7,304 bases of DNA from Bacteriovoracaceae bacterium (GCA_947500275.1 CANMSW010000111.1:1-7304); one strand, 5' to 3'; counted from the stretch's first letter, positions 1 through 6,894 are shown. The notes: generated by a model not told the origin, from the letters alone. A program made the numbers and translations.

Positions 1-583
1 CAGAAAGATTCGGATTCAAAGAATCAATATCAGATAAGTCGCGGTCATCGCGCCCGAGTCTCTTGGGTCCTTGAACATAGGAGCGGTACTCACGCGAATC
101 GCCCACATAGTTTTCAGCACTTTTCTTGAGGAATTCCATCTCTTCAGGTTTCAGCTCTCGCATCACTTTTGCGGGAGATCCAAAAACCAAAGAACGTGGA
201 GGGACTTTCATTCCCTGGGTCAGCAGGGCCCCAGCGCCGATGATACAATCATCACCCACTTCCACGTGATCCATAAGAATCGCACCCATTCCAACCAAGA
301 CGCGATTACCTATTGTACAGCCGTGCAGCATGACCCGATGCCCCACTGTCACTTCATCTCCGACGACGAGCGCTGCCTTTCTCCGAGTCACGTGCAGCAT
401 TGAGTGATCCTGAATATTGGTCCGTTTCCCAATACGGATCGGCATCACATCACCCCGGATGACCACTTGAAACCACACGCTCGACGCTTCACCGATCGTC
501 ACCTCACCGACAATATCGGCAGAGGGTGCGATGAAGGCTGTCTCATGAATTTCAGGCCATTTCCCGTGATGAGGAAGAATCAC
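1..583 (-). CDS. Gamma-carbonic-anhydrase-like hexapeptide-repeat protein (YrdA/PaaY type), C-terminus cut by window edge
   Basis: The reading frame is open from 583 to the left edge, giving 194 visible codons with no stop, so the last residues are missing. The family is usually about 170-190 residues, so most of the protein is present. Translation shows left-handed beta-helix repeats of the type IVGEVTIGEAS and VEVGDDCIIGAGA, then the closing motif VFGSPAKVMREL. The three zinc-ligand histidines of the gamma class are in place: His64 in QDHSMLH, His82 in VTVGH and His87 in MLHGC. Family knowledge gives a cytosolic trimer binding metal between subunits; many YrdA/PaaY members have weak or unproven anhydrase activity, so the substrate is uncertain. 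The start is GTG at 583-581, chosen because GGAGG (591-595) lies 7 nt upstream and because GTGA overlaps the miaB stop. Translational coupling to miaB is likely. No N-terminal signal is seen. Confidence 0.9.
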   Translation of the reverse strand, partial: MILPHHGKWPEIHETAFIAPSADIVGEVTIGEASSVWFQVVIRGDVMPIRIGKRTNIQDHSMLHVTRRKAALVVGDEVTVGHRVMLHGCTIGNRVLVGMGAILMDHVEVGDDCIIGAGALLTQGMKVPPRSLVFGSPAKVMRELKPEEMEFLKKSAENYVGDSREYRSYVQGPKRLGRDDRDLSDIDSLNPNLS

Positions 584-2151
584 TGGACAACCTCCGTCGT
601 GATCAGTGGCTTGGGAATAGGACCCCGAGAGGAAATCGCTTCGGCAAATGCTGAATCATGGAGAAGCTCTCCTTGAAGCGACAGTGCCGTCGCCCCAGTG
701 ATCTTCACATTCACGAACTGTCCGGTCAGATTCCGCGGCGAGTCGTTCACAAAGTTGACGATTCGATTACAAGTCGTACGCCCCATGAAAACTCTCGTAT
801 TCTCAGGAACTTCTCGAGTTTTACCTAAGTTTTGGTTCTTTGCCTCGCCCTCGACCAAGATCTCCATCACATGACCAACGCGGGAAGCATAACGCCCCTC
901 AGCGATTTTCAACTGGTGCTTGAGCAAGCGATTCAAACGATCGTTTTTTACGTCATTCGGGACATCATCAGGCAATTTTTCAGCTCGTGTTCCCGGACGC
1001 GGAGAATAAGCAAACGCAAAGATACTGTCGTATTGAACTCGATCAAGAAGCGCGATTGTTTGCTGGAAATCTTCTTCTGTTTCAGTCGGGAAGCCCACAA
1101 TCAAATCGGTCGAAATGCCCACGTCGGGATTCAACTCACGTAACCGATCCATCTGGGCAATATAATTTTCAATCTGGTGATGACGTCCCATTTTCTGAAG
1201 GATGCGGTTCGAGCCACTTTGGACCGGCAAATGAAGCTGACCGGTCAACTTAGCAACTCCACCCTGCTCTGCACGAGCATAGCACTCAATCAGTTCATCA
1301 CTAAAATCCAAGGGATGACTCGAAGTAAACCGGACGCGCTTGATCCCTTTGAGGCGAGGGTCCGCGTCGATCGCACGCAACAGTTGCGGGAAGTTTTCTT
1401 CGCCGGCTCGCGGGCCCACTTTCCCGATGATGTTCTGGAGTTCTTTCGGCTCGCGGGCTTTCTCATTAGGGTTACCTTTGCCGAACGAATTCACATTCTG
1501 CCCTAGTAACGTGATCTCCCGAACGCCCGACGCAGCCATACGAGCCAAGTCGTTAAGAACCTCGTCAATCAGACGAGATTTCTCTCGACCCCTCGTGAAA
1601 GGAACAATGCAGTAAGTACAAAACTTATCGCAGCCTTTCATAATGTTCACGAAAGCTTGCGCCTTATAACCCACTACTTTCGTCTCGGTGGAGTAGTCGC
1701 GCGTCTTGTCGAAATCCGTGTAGACGATATGACGTTCGCCCTTTCGCACGCGGTATACGATTTCTGGCAGCTGATCGATCGTATCCGTCCCGAAAACGAA
1801 ATCTAGATAGGGTGCGCGTTTGAAAATGGAGTCTTTCTCTAATTGACCGACGCAGCCGCCGATCCCAATGAGAGGCTTCCGTCCATTCACTTCAAAGTTT
1901 TGATAAGTCCCAAGCGTCGAGACGGCCTTATGAACGGCTTTCTCACGAACGGTGCATCCATTAATCAAAATGACTTCGGCCTCTTTCGGATTGTCAGTGG
2001 GGTCTAACCCCTGCTCAGTCAACAAGGCAGCCATACGCTCAGAGTCCGCGACGTTCATCTGGCAGCCAAATGTTCGAATGAAGTACTTCCCGCGTTGTTC
2101 TTGTCCTTCGCCAGGCGCTCCCGCTGCCCGACCGCTTTCTTGTTGTGCCAT
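580..2151 (-). CDS. miaB: tRNA-2-methylthio-N6-dimethylallyladenosine (ms2i6A37) synthase
   Basis: A radical-SAM methylthiotransferase that adds a methylthio group to N6-isopentenyl-adenosine at position 37 of tRNAs reading UNN codons. Domains in order: UPF0004 N-terminal domain with auxiliary-cluster cysteines Cys30 (FGCQMN), Cys66 (NGCTVRE) and Cys100 (GGCVGQ); radical-SAM core with the CxxxCxxC cluster at Cys174, Cys178 and Cys181 (KGCDKFCTYC); and a C-terminal TRAM domain at about 424-497. The FGCQMN and VREKAVHK signatures favour MiaB over MtaB or RimO. At 523 residues it is longer than the usual 440-475: there is a low-complexity N-terminal extension (1-21), a charged insertion at about 225-252 after GQNVNSF, and a tail after TRAM. 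The usual Thr before the second cysteine is Gly65. The ATG start has GAGGAG (2159-2164) 7 nt upstream. The stop overlaps the start of the carbonic-anhydrase-like gene. Confidence 0.96.
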   Translation of the reverse strand: MAQQESGRAAGAPGEGQEQRGKYFIRTFGCQMNVADSERMAALLTEQGLDPTDNPKEAEVILINGCTVREKAVHKAVSTLGTYQNFEVNGRKPLIGIGGCVGQLEKDSIFKRAPYLDFVFGTDTIDQLPEIVYRVRKGERHIVYTDFDKTRDYSTETKVVGYKAQAFVNIMKGCDKFCTYCIVPFTRGREKSRLIDEVLNDLARMAASGVREITLLGQNVNSFGKGNPNEKAREPKELQNIIGKVGPRAGEENFPQLLRAIDADPRLKGIKRVRFTSSHPLDFSDELIECYARAEQGGVAKLTGQLHLPVQSGSNRILQKMGRHHQIENYIAQMDRLRELNPDVGISTDLIVGFPTETEEDFQQTIALLDRVQYDSIFAFAYSPRPGTRAEKLPDDVPNDVKNDRLNRLLKHQLKIAEGRYASRVGHVMEILVEGEAKNQNLGKTREVPENTRVFMGRTTCNRIVNFVNDSPRNLTGQFVNVKITGATALSLQGELLHDSAFAEAISSRGPIPKPLITTEVVQ

Positions 2152-2315
2152 GCGTTAACTCCTCAATACCGAAAGAGATTTCGTGGCGACTCATATCCCG
2201 ACGCCCCCAAAAAAGCCATCCACCGACCCAGAGTCCGACAAAAAAGTTTTTCCCAAGTGATTTCGGGGGGTTCACCCCTATTGAAAGGGCTCACGAGGAG
2301 TGCGAGAACCGGATC
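2152..2315. other. Divergent spacer between miaB and the response-regulator gene
   Basis: This 164-bp spacer must hold the promoters of miaB (leftward) and of the regulator (rightward). The clear element is the miaB Shine-Dalgarno GAGGAG at 2159-2164. Runs of A/T occur around 2209-2251, and a small GGGG-TTCA-CCCC hairpin lies at 2267-2278. I see no convincing -35/-10 pair and no GG-N10-GC sigma-54 signature on either strand. An in-frame plus-strand ATG at 2145 lies inside miaB, so the intervening codons are not taken as coding. Confidence 0.55.
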
Positions 2316-3785
2316 ATGTCATCAGCCTCCCATTCGCAGGAAATGCCCAAAAAAGCTGGCCGCATCGTCATCATCGACGACGACCCGGAGATGCGGTCAC
2401 TCCTTGAGGATTTTCTGACGAGCGAAGGCCATGAGGTCCAAGCATTTCCTGGCGCCGTCGAAGCCCTAGGGGCTTTGGGGCCTACCGGGTCCCTGGCCAA
2501 GGGAAAAGCCAAAGGGGACACAGACCTCATTTTAAGTGATATTAAAATGCCTCGTATGGACGGCCTCGAATTTACGAGCCGAGTGCGAGAACTCCGCCCC
2601 GAGATCCCCGTGATGCTCGCGACTGCATTCGGGAGTATCGATACGGCCATCGAAGCCATGCGACGCGGGGCTTGGCATTATATCGTTAAGCCTTTTAAGT
2701 TGGCCGAAGTATCAGTTCAAGTTCAACGGGCGATCGAGCACCGGCGACTTTCAAGAGATAACGCCACCCTTCGCTCTGAGATCAAAAAAGGCTGGTCTCT
2801 TCAAAATGAAGTGATCGGGCGCAGTGCAGCCATGAGTCAAGTCTTCGACCTGGCGAGACGCGTATCCGGCGCTTTGGCGAACGTTCTGATTACCGGAGAA
2901 AGCGGAAGCGGCAAGGAAGTGATCGCGCGCGCTATTCACAATCTAGGACCACGAGCCGAGCACCCTTTCATCGCCATCAATTGCACCGCAATTCCTGAAA
3001 CCCTCCTAGAAAGTGAACTCTTTGGTCATGCTAAAGGTGCATTCACAGGGGCCCAAGCCCGAAAGAAAGGGCTCTTCGAGGAGGCCGAAGGCGGCACTCT
3101 CTTCCTCGACGAAATTGGGGATATGCCTGTATCTCTTCAGGCCAAACTCTTGCGAGTTCTTCAGGAGAGACGAATCCGAGCAGTAGGCGATACTCAATCC
3201 CAAGAAATCAACGTGAGGATCGTGGCAGCGACTCACAAAGACCTTCGAACCCTCATCAAAGAGGGCCTCTTTCGGGAGGACCTCTACTTCCGTTTGGCGG
3301 TCATCCCTATTCACATTCCCGCACTCCGCGAAAGACGCGAGGACATTCCCCTTTTGGCGGAGCATTTCCTCCGGAAAGCTGCCGCTACCAATCACATGGA
3401 CGTGCAGTGCTTCACCCCGGCAGCGCTCGACTCCCTCGTTCAGCACCGCTGGGAGGGAAACGTCCGAGAGCTGGAGAACATTGTCGAGCGTGCAGTCGTT
3501 CTATCGACTTCCTCGCAGCTTGACTTGAAAGACCTGCCTTTTACCCCGACTGAAGAGCATCCACCGGAACGCTTCTTCGAATCAGCCACCCAGGATTTCC
3601 CGACACTTCACGAGCTGGAGCGTCGATATGTAAATCTCATCCTTCAACGAACTGGGGGACGGAAAGAAAAAGCGGCTCAGATTTTAGGGATTAATCGTCG
3701 CACTCTTTTACGCTGGGAAAAAGAAAGCGGTACAGAACTGGGCGAACACCCTGAAGAGACCGCTCATGAACCTATTTCTGAATAA
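2316..3785 (+). CDS. NtrC-family sigma-54-dependent response regulator (receiver, AAA+, Fis-type HTH)
   Basis: A 489-residue transcription activator of the NtrC/ZraR/AtoC type: once phosphorylated it oligomerises on an upstream enhancer and uses ATP to remodel sigma-54 polymerase. Numbered from Met at 2316, the receiver (about 16-135) has acidic pocket Asp21-Asp23, phosphoacceptor Asp75 (LSDIKMP), Thr103 and Lys125. The AAA+ domain (about 166-400) has Walker A GESGSGKE (194-201), an intact GAFTGA sigma-54 loop (241-246), Walker B GGTLFLDE (259-266) and an arginine-finger segment REDLYFRL. The Fis-type helix-turn-helix is at about 449-470 (AAQILGINRRTLLRW). The receiver has an extra basic, Gly-rich loop at about 55-68. 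The start is uncertain: ATG 2316 has GAGGAG 15 nt upstream, which is rather far, while ATG 2343 has AGGA almost touching it. It converges on the PAS kinase gene with an 11-bp gap; that kinase is the likely partner. Confidence 0.95.
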   Translation: MSSASHSQEMPKKAGRIVIIDDDPEMRSLLEDFLTSEGHEVQAFPGAVEALGALGPTGSLAKGKAKGDTDLILSDIKMPRMDGLEFTSRVRELRPEIPVMLATAFGSIDTAIEAMRRGAWHYIVKPFKLAEVSVQVQRAIEHRRLSRDNATLRSEIKKGWSLQNEVIGRSAAMSQVFDLARRVSGALANVLITGESGSGKEVIARAIHNLGPRAEHPFIAINCTAIPETLLESELFGHAKGAFTGAQARKKGLFEEAEGGTLFLDEIGDMPVSLQAKLLRVLQERRIRAVGDTQSQEINVRIVAATHKDLRTLIKEGLFREDLYFRLAVIPIHIPALRERREDIPLLAEHFLRKAAATNHMDVQCFTPAALDSLVQHRWEGNVRELENIVERAVVLSTSSQLDLKDLPFTPTEEHPPERFFESATQDFPTLHELERRYVNLILQRTGGRKEKAAQILGINRRTLLRWEKESGTELGEHPEETAHEPISE

Positions 3786-3796
3786 GTGCAGAAACG

Positions 3797-5017
3797 CTAA
3801 ACAGCCCGCGGCGGTACAAGCTTCAAGCGCAGAGAGAAAGTAGTCCCACGTCCGGGCTCGCTTTTCACGTCCATGGAACCACCCATCTCTTGCATGAGTT
3901 TCTGAGAAATCGGCAGACCTAAGCCAGTCCCCTGACCCACTTCCTTTGTGGTGTAAAAAGGCTGAAAAATCTTTTTTAGATTTTCGCGTGGAATTCCACA
4001 CCCATTGTCCTCGACTTGGATTTCGGCCCAAAGGCCAGGCTCGCATGAGACACAGGGCTGAACACGAAGGATCACCGTTCGTGGATCCTCCAGATTCCTC
4101 CGGTCTCCCGAGTCCATTGCGTGAACAGCATTGACGACCAAGTTCATGAGCACTTGCTCGAGCCGCGCGAGATCCGCAAAGACACGAAGGGACGAGTCCC
4201 CCTCAACGCGAGCCTCGACATGGCTACTTTTCAGAGGACCGGAAAGAAGTGATATAATCTCCAGGCTGATTTCCGACACGGACACCGCCTCCAGTCGGGC
4301 TCGCTCCTCAGACCCCCGGCTCAGCTTTAAGAGCGACTGAATAATCCGCGAAATTCGATCCGATTGACTGAGGATCACTTCGACGCTTCGGCGGATCACC
4401 CCATTTTCAGACTGCATTTGAAGAAATTCAGCTCGCCCTCGAATGACCCCTAAGGGAGTCCCCACCTCATGCGCTAAGCCGCTCACCAAGGTACCGATGG
4501 TCGCCAGGCGATCTTGATGGACGATTTTCGCTTCCATTTCGCGTCGCCACGACACATCAACAGCGACCCCCATATAACCCAAGATCTCACCCTCTTCGGA
4601 TTTATACGGCGTAATCGAAAGAAGAACTGGAATCAGGGAGCCATCTTTCGCCCGATTGATGAGCTCCCCCTTCCAGTGCCCCAGGGACGGATTTCCAATT
4701 CTAGCCCACATCTCTCGATAGAACTGAGGATCTTGAGTTCCGGAATGAAGAAGCCTGGGCGTCTGGCCCAGCGCCTCACTTTCCGAATATCCATAAACTC
4801 GCTGCCAAGAAGGGTTCACATAGACAAGCTGGCCCTTCCGGTCGCTAATCATAATGGCATCGTTCGAGTCCTCCACACAGCGGAAGAAAATCGAGTTACG
4901 ATCCAGCGAGAGGTTAATTTCATCACCCGCTAAAGTCTTGAATGGCACCATGGTCGATATCATTATCACGCCCCGGGTCGACTTCCAAAGTCTGTAAGTT
5001 CCGAAACTCACCCCCAC
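3797..5017 (-). CDS. Soluble PAS-domain sensor histidine kinase
   Basis: A 406-residue hybrid-free histidine kinase. Order: short N-terminal segment, PAS domain (about 43-156, ending in the PAC-like W-KGELINRAKDGS...GVAVDVS stretch), dimerisation/phosphoacceptor domain with His183 in the H-box GLAHEVGTPL, and HATPase_c domain with N-box Asn292/Asn296 (MNLVVNAVHAM), G1 box VEDNGCGIP (Asp337) and G2 box GQGTGLGLP. There are no membrane helices or signal peptide, so it should act in the cytoplasm, sensing through PAS. A CxxC pair (Cys322, Cys325) sits in a loop just before the G1 box, which is unusual. The GTG start directly abuts the TAA of the upstream gene (5018), so translation is probably coupled; Shine-Dalgarno sequences are weak, and later in-frame starts (GTG codon 17, ATG codons 19 and 23) are possible without loss of domains. 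The convergent NtrC-family regulator is the probable phosphotransfer partner, by inference from position and family. Confidence 0.94.
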   Translation of the reverse strand: MGVSFGTYRLWKSTRGVIMISTMVPFKTLAGDEINLSLDRNSIFFRCVEDSNDAIMISDRKGQLVYVNPSWQRVYGYSESEALGQTPRLLHSGTQDPQFYREMWARIGNPSLGHWKGELINRAKDGSLIPVLLSITPYKSEEGEILGYMGVAVDVSWRREMEAKIVHQDRLATIGTLVSGLAHEVGTPLGVIRGRAEFLQMQSENGVIRRSVEVILSQSDRISRIIQSLLKLSRGSEERARLEAVSVSEISLEIISLLSGPLKSSHVEARVEGDSSLRVFADLARLEQVLMNLVVNAVHAMDSGDRRNLEDPRTVILRVQPCVSCEPGLWAEIQVEDNGCGIPRENLKKIFQPFYTTKEVGQGTGLGLPISQKLMQEMGGSMDVKSEPGRGTTFSLRLKLVPPRAV

Positions 5018-6289
5018 TTAGGGCATCCGTTTTCCATCCCTTTGAACTGGAGCAGGGCCGGATAGCTGCCTCAGGTCCATCAAACGTTCCCGGACTCCCT
5101 TCGGAATGGACATGCCGGAGCTTCCCGTCCAGCCGGCCATCACCGAATCCTCTAAACGGCGGTAGCAGCGACTTGCGTCCTCCGAATGAGGAGCCGCATG
5201 GATACAGGCTGCCCAGAAGCTTTCAGCTGCATTCCAAAGTGCAGTCGGACGCAGAAGCTCGTACGCCGTTCCTTGCAGCTCAAGAGCTTCACCCAAATGC
5301 TTAGTCCCTGGATAAGCTTGAACGAAAACATGAAGAGCGGAACTCAGGCGTAAGGCAGAAATCTCAGCGCCACGATCAAACGCGAACTTACTCCGCGAAG
5401 AAAGGCCCTCCGCCAACTGACGAACTTCCTTCCATGCAGTCGCCTCCGTCTCGGTCGCGGCTTTCTTTGTTTTTTCTTTGAATTCGTTTTCCTTGCTCCA
5501 CGATTTTAGCTGCGACTTCCAGGACTCGACGTCCTCCCTGAAAATCGGCGGCAGGTCTTTTAGTTTTAAAACTTGATCCACCAAGACCAGGCCTTCGTTT
5601 GGACTCTGCCGAGCCCGCACAGATATCTGTAACCCCAACCGAATGAAACGCTCCCACTCGAAGGGATGAGCCCTCCGAAATTCCTCGTCCCCAATTCCCC
5701 GTCGTACCTCGGCTAGTGAAGCATCAAAGTCCCGAATGGCCGCCAACGTCGTCGCCTTCAGGAGGGGATCGGCACTCTGAATCCCTAACTCAGTCGCAGG
5801 AACCGACGGTCCAGGAGCACGTGTATGACATTCCATGCAGAGGGATGCTGATCTCAATAGAACATTCCGAGCATAAGCTCGATGCCCCTCTTTCCACATG
5901 GCTGCACCATGAGCGGTTTCAGAGGACAGACTCGCAGCAAAAATTCGCATTCCCGGATCAAGGCCATCAAGCTCCCGCAGCTGATGCGCTTGTTCGGAGA
6001 GCTTCAAGGCACCTTTTTGAATGCGCTCCTGGCGCGCGGAATCTCCATCCGCCGAGGTCACAGAGTCCTCCAGAAGATCAGAGAACAAGCTCGTCAGCGA
6101 AACACCTAGACTGCGCATTCTGGAATTCCAGGCAGTTTGACCCACTGGGGACATTTCTGCTGCAAGAACGAGTGATCCCTCCGCGAGCAGAGCGATTGCT
6201 ATTAAAACCAACCATCCAGCACTGGAAATCCGCGCAATGTACGGGGGATTCTTCTGGTGTGGAAGAATAGTAATTTTATTGAGAATCAT
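5018..6289 (-). CDS. Exported mono-heme c-type cytochrome-like protein with helical C-terminal region
   Basis: A 423-residue protein I cannot name. A positively charged N-terminus and hydrophobic stretch (about 24-36) ending in LVLAAE near 42-45 look like a Sec signal peptide or membrane anchor, placing the rest in the periplasm. Residues about 50-160 are predicted helical and end in one c-type heme motif, CMECH (151-155). A helical bundle with CxxCH at its C-terminal end and an R-M-x-x-x-G-type first helix (WNSRMRSLGVSLTSLF, about 54-69) resembles cytochrome c'/c-556, by pattern only. The remaining 260 residues are Ala/Leu/Glu-rich and look alpha-helical, with a TPR-like stretch near GTKHLGEALELQGTAYELL; a Lys/Glu-rich segment near 268-285 may be a linker or coiled coil. 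The ATG at 6289 is chosen for GAGGAG 7 nt upstream. It lies between a CBS gene (30-bp gap) and the PAS kinase (no gap), so it is likely co-transcribed and either feeds or answers that signalling system. Confidence 0.8.
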   Translation of the reverse strand: MILNKITILPHQKNPPYIARISSAGWLVLIAIALLAEGSLVLAAEMSPVGQTAWNSRMRSLGVSLTSLFSDLLEDSVTSADGDSARQERIQKGALKLSEQAHQLRELDGLDPGMRIFAASLSSETAHGAAMWKEGHRAYARNVLLRSASLCMECHTRAPGPSVPATELGIQSADPLLKATTLAAIRDFDASLAEVRRGIGDEEFRRAHPFEWERFIRLGLQISVRARQSPNEGLVLVDQVLKLKDLPPIFREDVESWKSQLKSWSKENEFKEKTKKAATETEATAWKEVRQLAEGLSSRSKFAFDRGAEISALRLSSALHVFVQAYPGTKHLGEALELQGTAYELLRPTALWNAAESFWAACIHAAPHSEDASRCYRRLEDSVMAGWTGSSGMSIPKGVRERLMDLRQLSGPAPVQRDGKRMP

Positions 6290-6291
6290 AT

Positions 6292-6302
6292 CTGCTCTCC
6301 TC
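6292..6302 (-). promoter_or_regulatory. Ribosome binding site of the cytochrome-like gene, same leader as the CBS gene
   Basis: On the minus strand GAGGAGAGCAG ends 2 nt before the ATG at 6289, leaving 7 nt between GAGGAG and the start. The same 11 bases precede the CBS gene at 6763-6773. This fixes the start codon choice and suggests similar translation strength for both genes. Confidence 0.85.
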
Positions 6303-6319
6303 GTCTTTTCTTATCTTGA

Positions 6320-6760
6320 TCAAAGTGCGCGAGAGCCCGAGGCGGAGGATTCATTTCTCGGCCGATAATTCATCTGCAGGAGTTCAGCTAAAACTCGCAT
6401 CCCGTCGGTCGCAGTGAAAATGCCGACGAGCTTCCCATTTTCTTGCACAATGAGGGCACATCCATACTTATGTTGAGCCATTTCGCTTAAGACTTGGTCC
6501 ATCGCCGCAGTAGGGGAAACCGTATAAGGGTCCGGGGTCATAACCTCATCGACCGTCAGAGTCTCCGCCCCTTTGAAGGAAGCCGCTAACTTGATATCAC
6601 GGTCCGTCAGTACGCCGACTAGGCGACCGCCATCCTGCACAGGAAGGTGCCGAAATCCGTGCTCCCGCATCATTTCCAACGCGGTCCGCAAAGGGATCCG
6701 AGCCCCCACGGAGTGAGGCATCGGGGTCATGAACTTCTGAATTTCAGGGATGGTTTTCAT
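6320..6760 (-). CDS. Two-CBS-domain protein
   Basis: A 146-residue cytosolic protein made almost entirely of a CBS pair (Bateman module). CBS1 spans about 11-64 and CBS2 about 74-128. Each ends with a nucleotide-ribose motif of the G-h-x-T-x-x-D type: GVLTDRD (Thr52, Asp55) and GIFTATD (Thr116, Asp119). CBS pairs of this kind bind AMP, ATP, SAM or other adenosyl ligands and often act as energy or stress sensors; no effector domain is fused here, so the ligand and partner are unknown. The chosen start, ATG 6760, has GAGGAG (6768-6773) 7 nt upstream. An upstream in-frame ATG at 6859 would extend it by 33 residues across the sigma-54 promoter and transcription start, so it is rejected. It is the first gene after that promoter and probably leads an operon with the cytochrome-like and kinase genes. 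Confidence 0.92.
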   Translation of the reverse strand: MKTIPEIQKFMTPMPHSVGARIPLRTALEMMREHGFRHLPVQDGGRLVGVLTDRDIKLAASFKGAETLTVDEVMTPDPYTVSPTAAMDQVLSEMAQHKYGCALIVQENGKLVGIFTATDGMRVLAELLQMNYRPRNESSASGSRAL

Positions 6761-6762
6761 TG

Positions 6763-6773
6763 CTGCTCTCCTC
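6763..6773 (-). promoter_or_regulatory. Ribosome binding site of the CBS gene
   Basis: GAGGAGAGCAG on the minus strand, with 7 nt between GAGGAG and the ATG at 6760. It decides the start codon against the longer open frame and is identical over 11 bases to the leader of the next gene in the operon. Confidence 0.85.
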
Positions 6774-6800
6774 AGTTGTTTCAGGCGACAAGACCGAATG

Positions 6801-6828
6801 GCCCTGACTCTTTTTACAGTCAGAGGGC
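6801..6828. repeat. Imperfect inverted repeat over the predicted transcription start
   Basis: On the plus strand the arms are GCCCTGACT (6801-6809) and AGTCAGAGGGC (6818-6828), around a CTTTTTAC loop. They pair over nine positions with a two-base bulge. No T-run follows on either strand, so it is not a typical intrinsic terminator. It runs from the -12 element of the sigma-54 promoter to about +15, a place where an operator would block open-complex formation; this role is inference only. Confidence 0.5.
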
Positions 6829-6841
6829 AAGTGCCGTACCA
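6826..6841 (-). promoter_or_regulatory. Sigma-54 (-24/-12) promoter of the CBS-cytochrome-kinase operon
   Basis: The minus strand reads TGGTACGGCACTTGCC, preceded by T. Compared with the known consensus TGGCACG-N4-TTGCW it keeps the invariant GG (-25/-24) and GC (-13/-12) exactly 10 bases apart and differs at two less strict positions. Counting from the -12 C at 6827 puts +1 near 6815, an A on the minus strand, leaving a leader of about 55 nt before the CBS start at 6760. An NtrC-family activator is encoded at the far end of the same gene cluster, which supports the call. Confidence 0.82.
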
Positions 6842-6894
6842 ATCCCGAAACGGTATCAAATCAACGCAGGAGGCTTAACGTTTTCGAAGAGTGA

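Noticed and set aside
71..676. Plus-strand open frames at 71-403 and 404-676
   Set aside because: They lie opposite a clear gamma-carbonic-anhydrase-like protein with all three zinc histidines; their composition is that of antisense frames.
2209..2251. Sigma-70 promoters or a terminator in the A/T runs of the miaB-regulator spacer
   Set aside because: No adequately spaced -35/-10 pair or stem with a T-run could be found.
2145..2315. N-terminal extension of the response regulator from an ATG at 2145
   Set aside because: It overlaps the start of miaB on the other strand, the added residues have no receiver-like character, and the receiver begins naturally just after 2316.
5716..6270. 184-codon plus-strand open frame opposite the cytochrome-like gene
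   Set aside because: It has no recognisable domain and a His/Ser/Pro-rich antisense-like composition, and it is opposite a gene with signal peptide, heme motif and strong ribosome site.
6801..6828. Intrinsic terminator at the hairpin before the CBS gene
   Set aside because: No T-run follows the stem on either strand, and the hairpin overlaps a promoter rather than lying just after a gene.
6761..6859. N-terminal extension of the CBS protein from an ATG at 6859
   Set aside because: It would cover the sigma-54 promoter and predicted transcription start, has no Shine-Dalgarno support, and the ATG at 6760 has a strong one.
6854..6866. IHF site between the palindrome and the sigma-54 promoter
   Set aside because: TATCAA fits one half of the WATCAA-N4-TTR consensus, but the second half (ACG) does not match.
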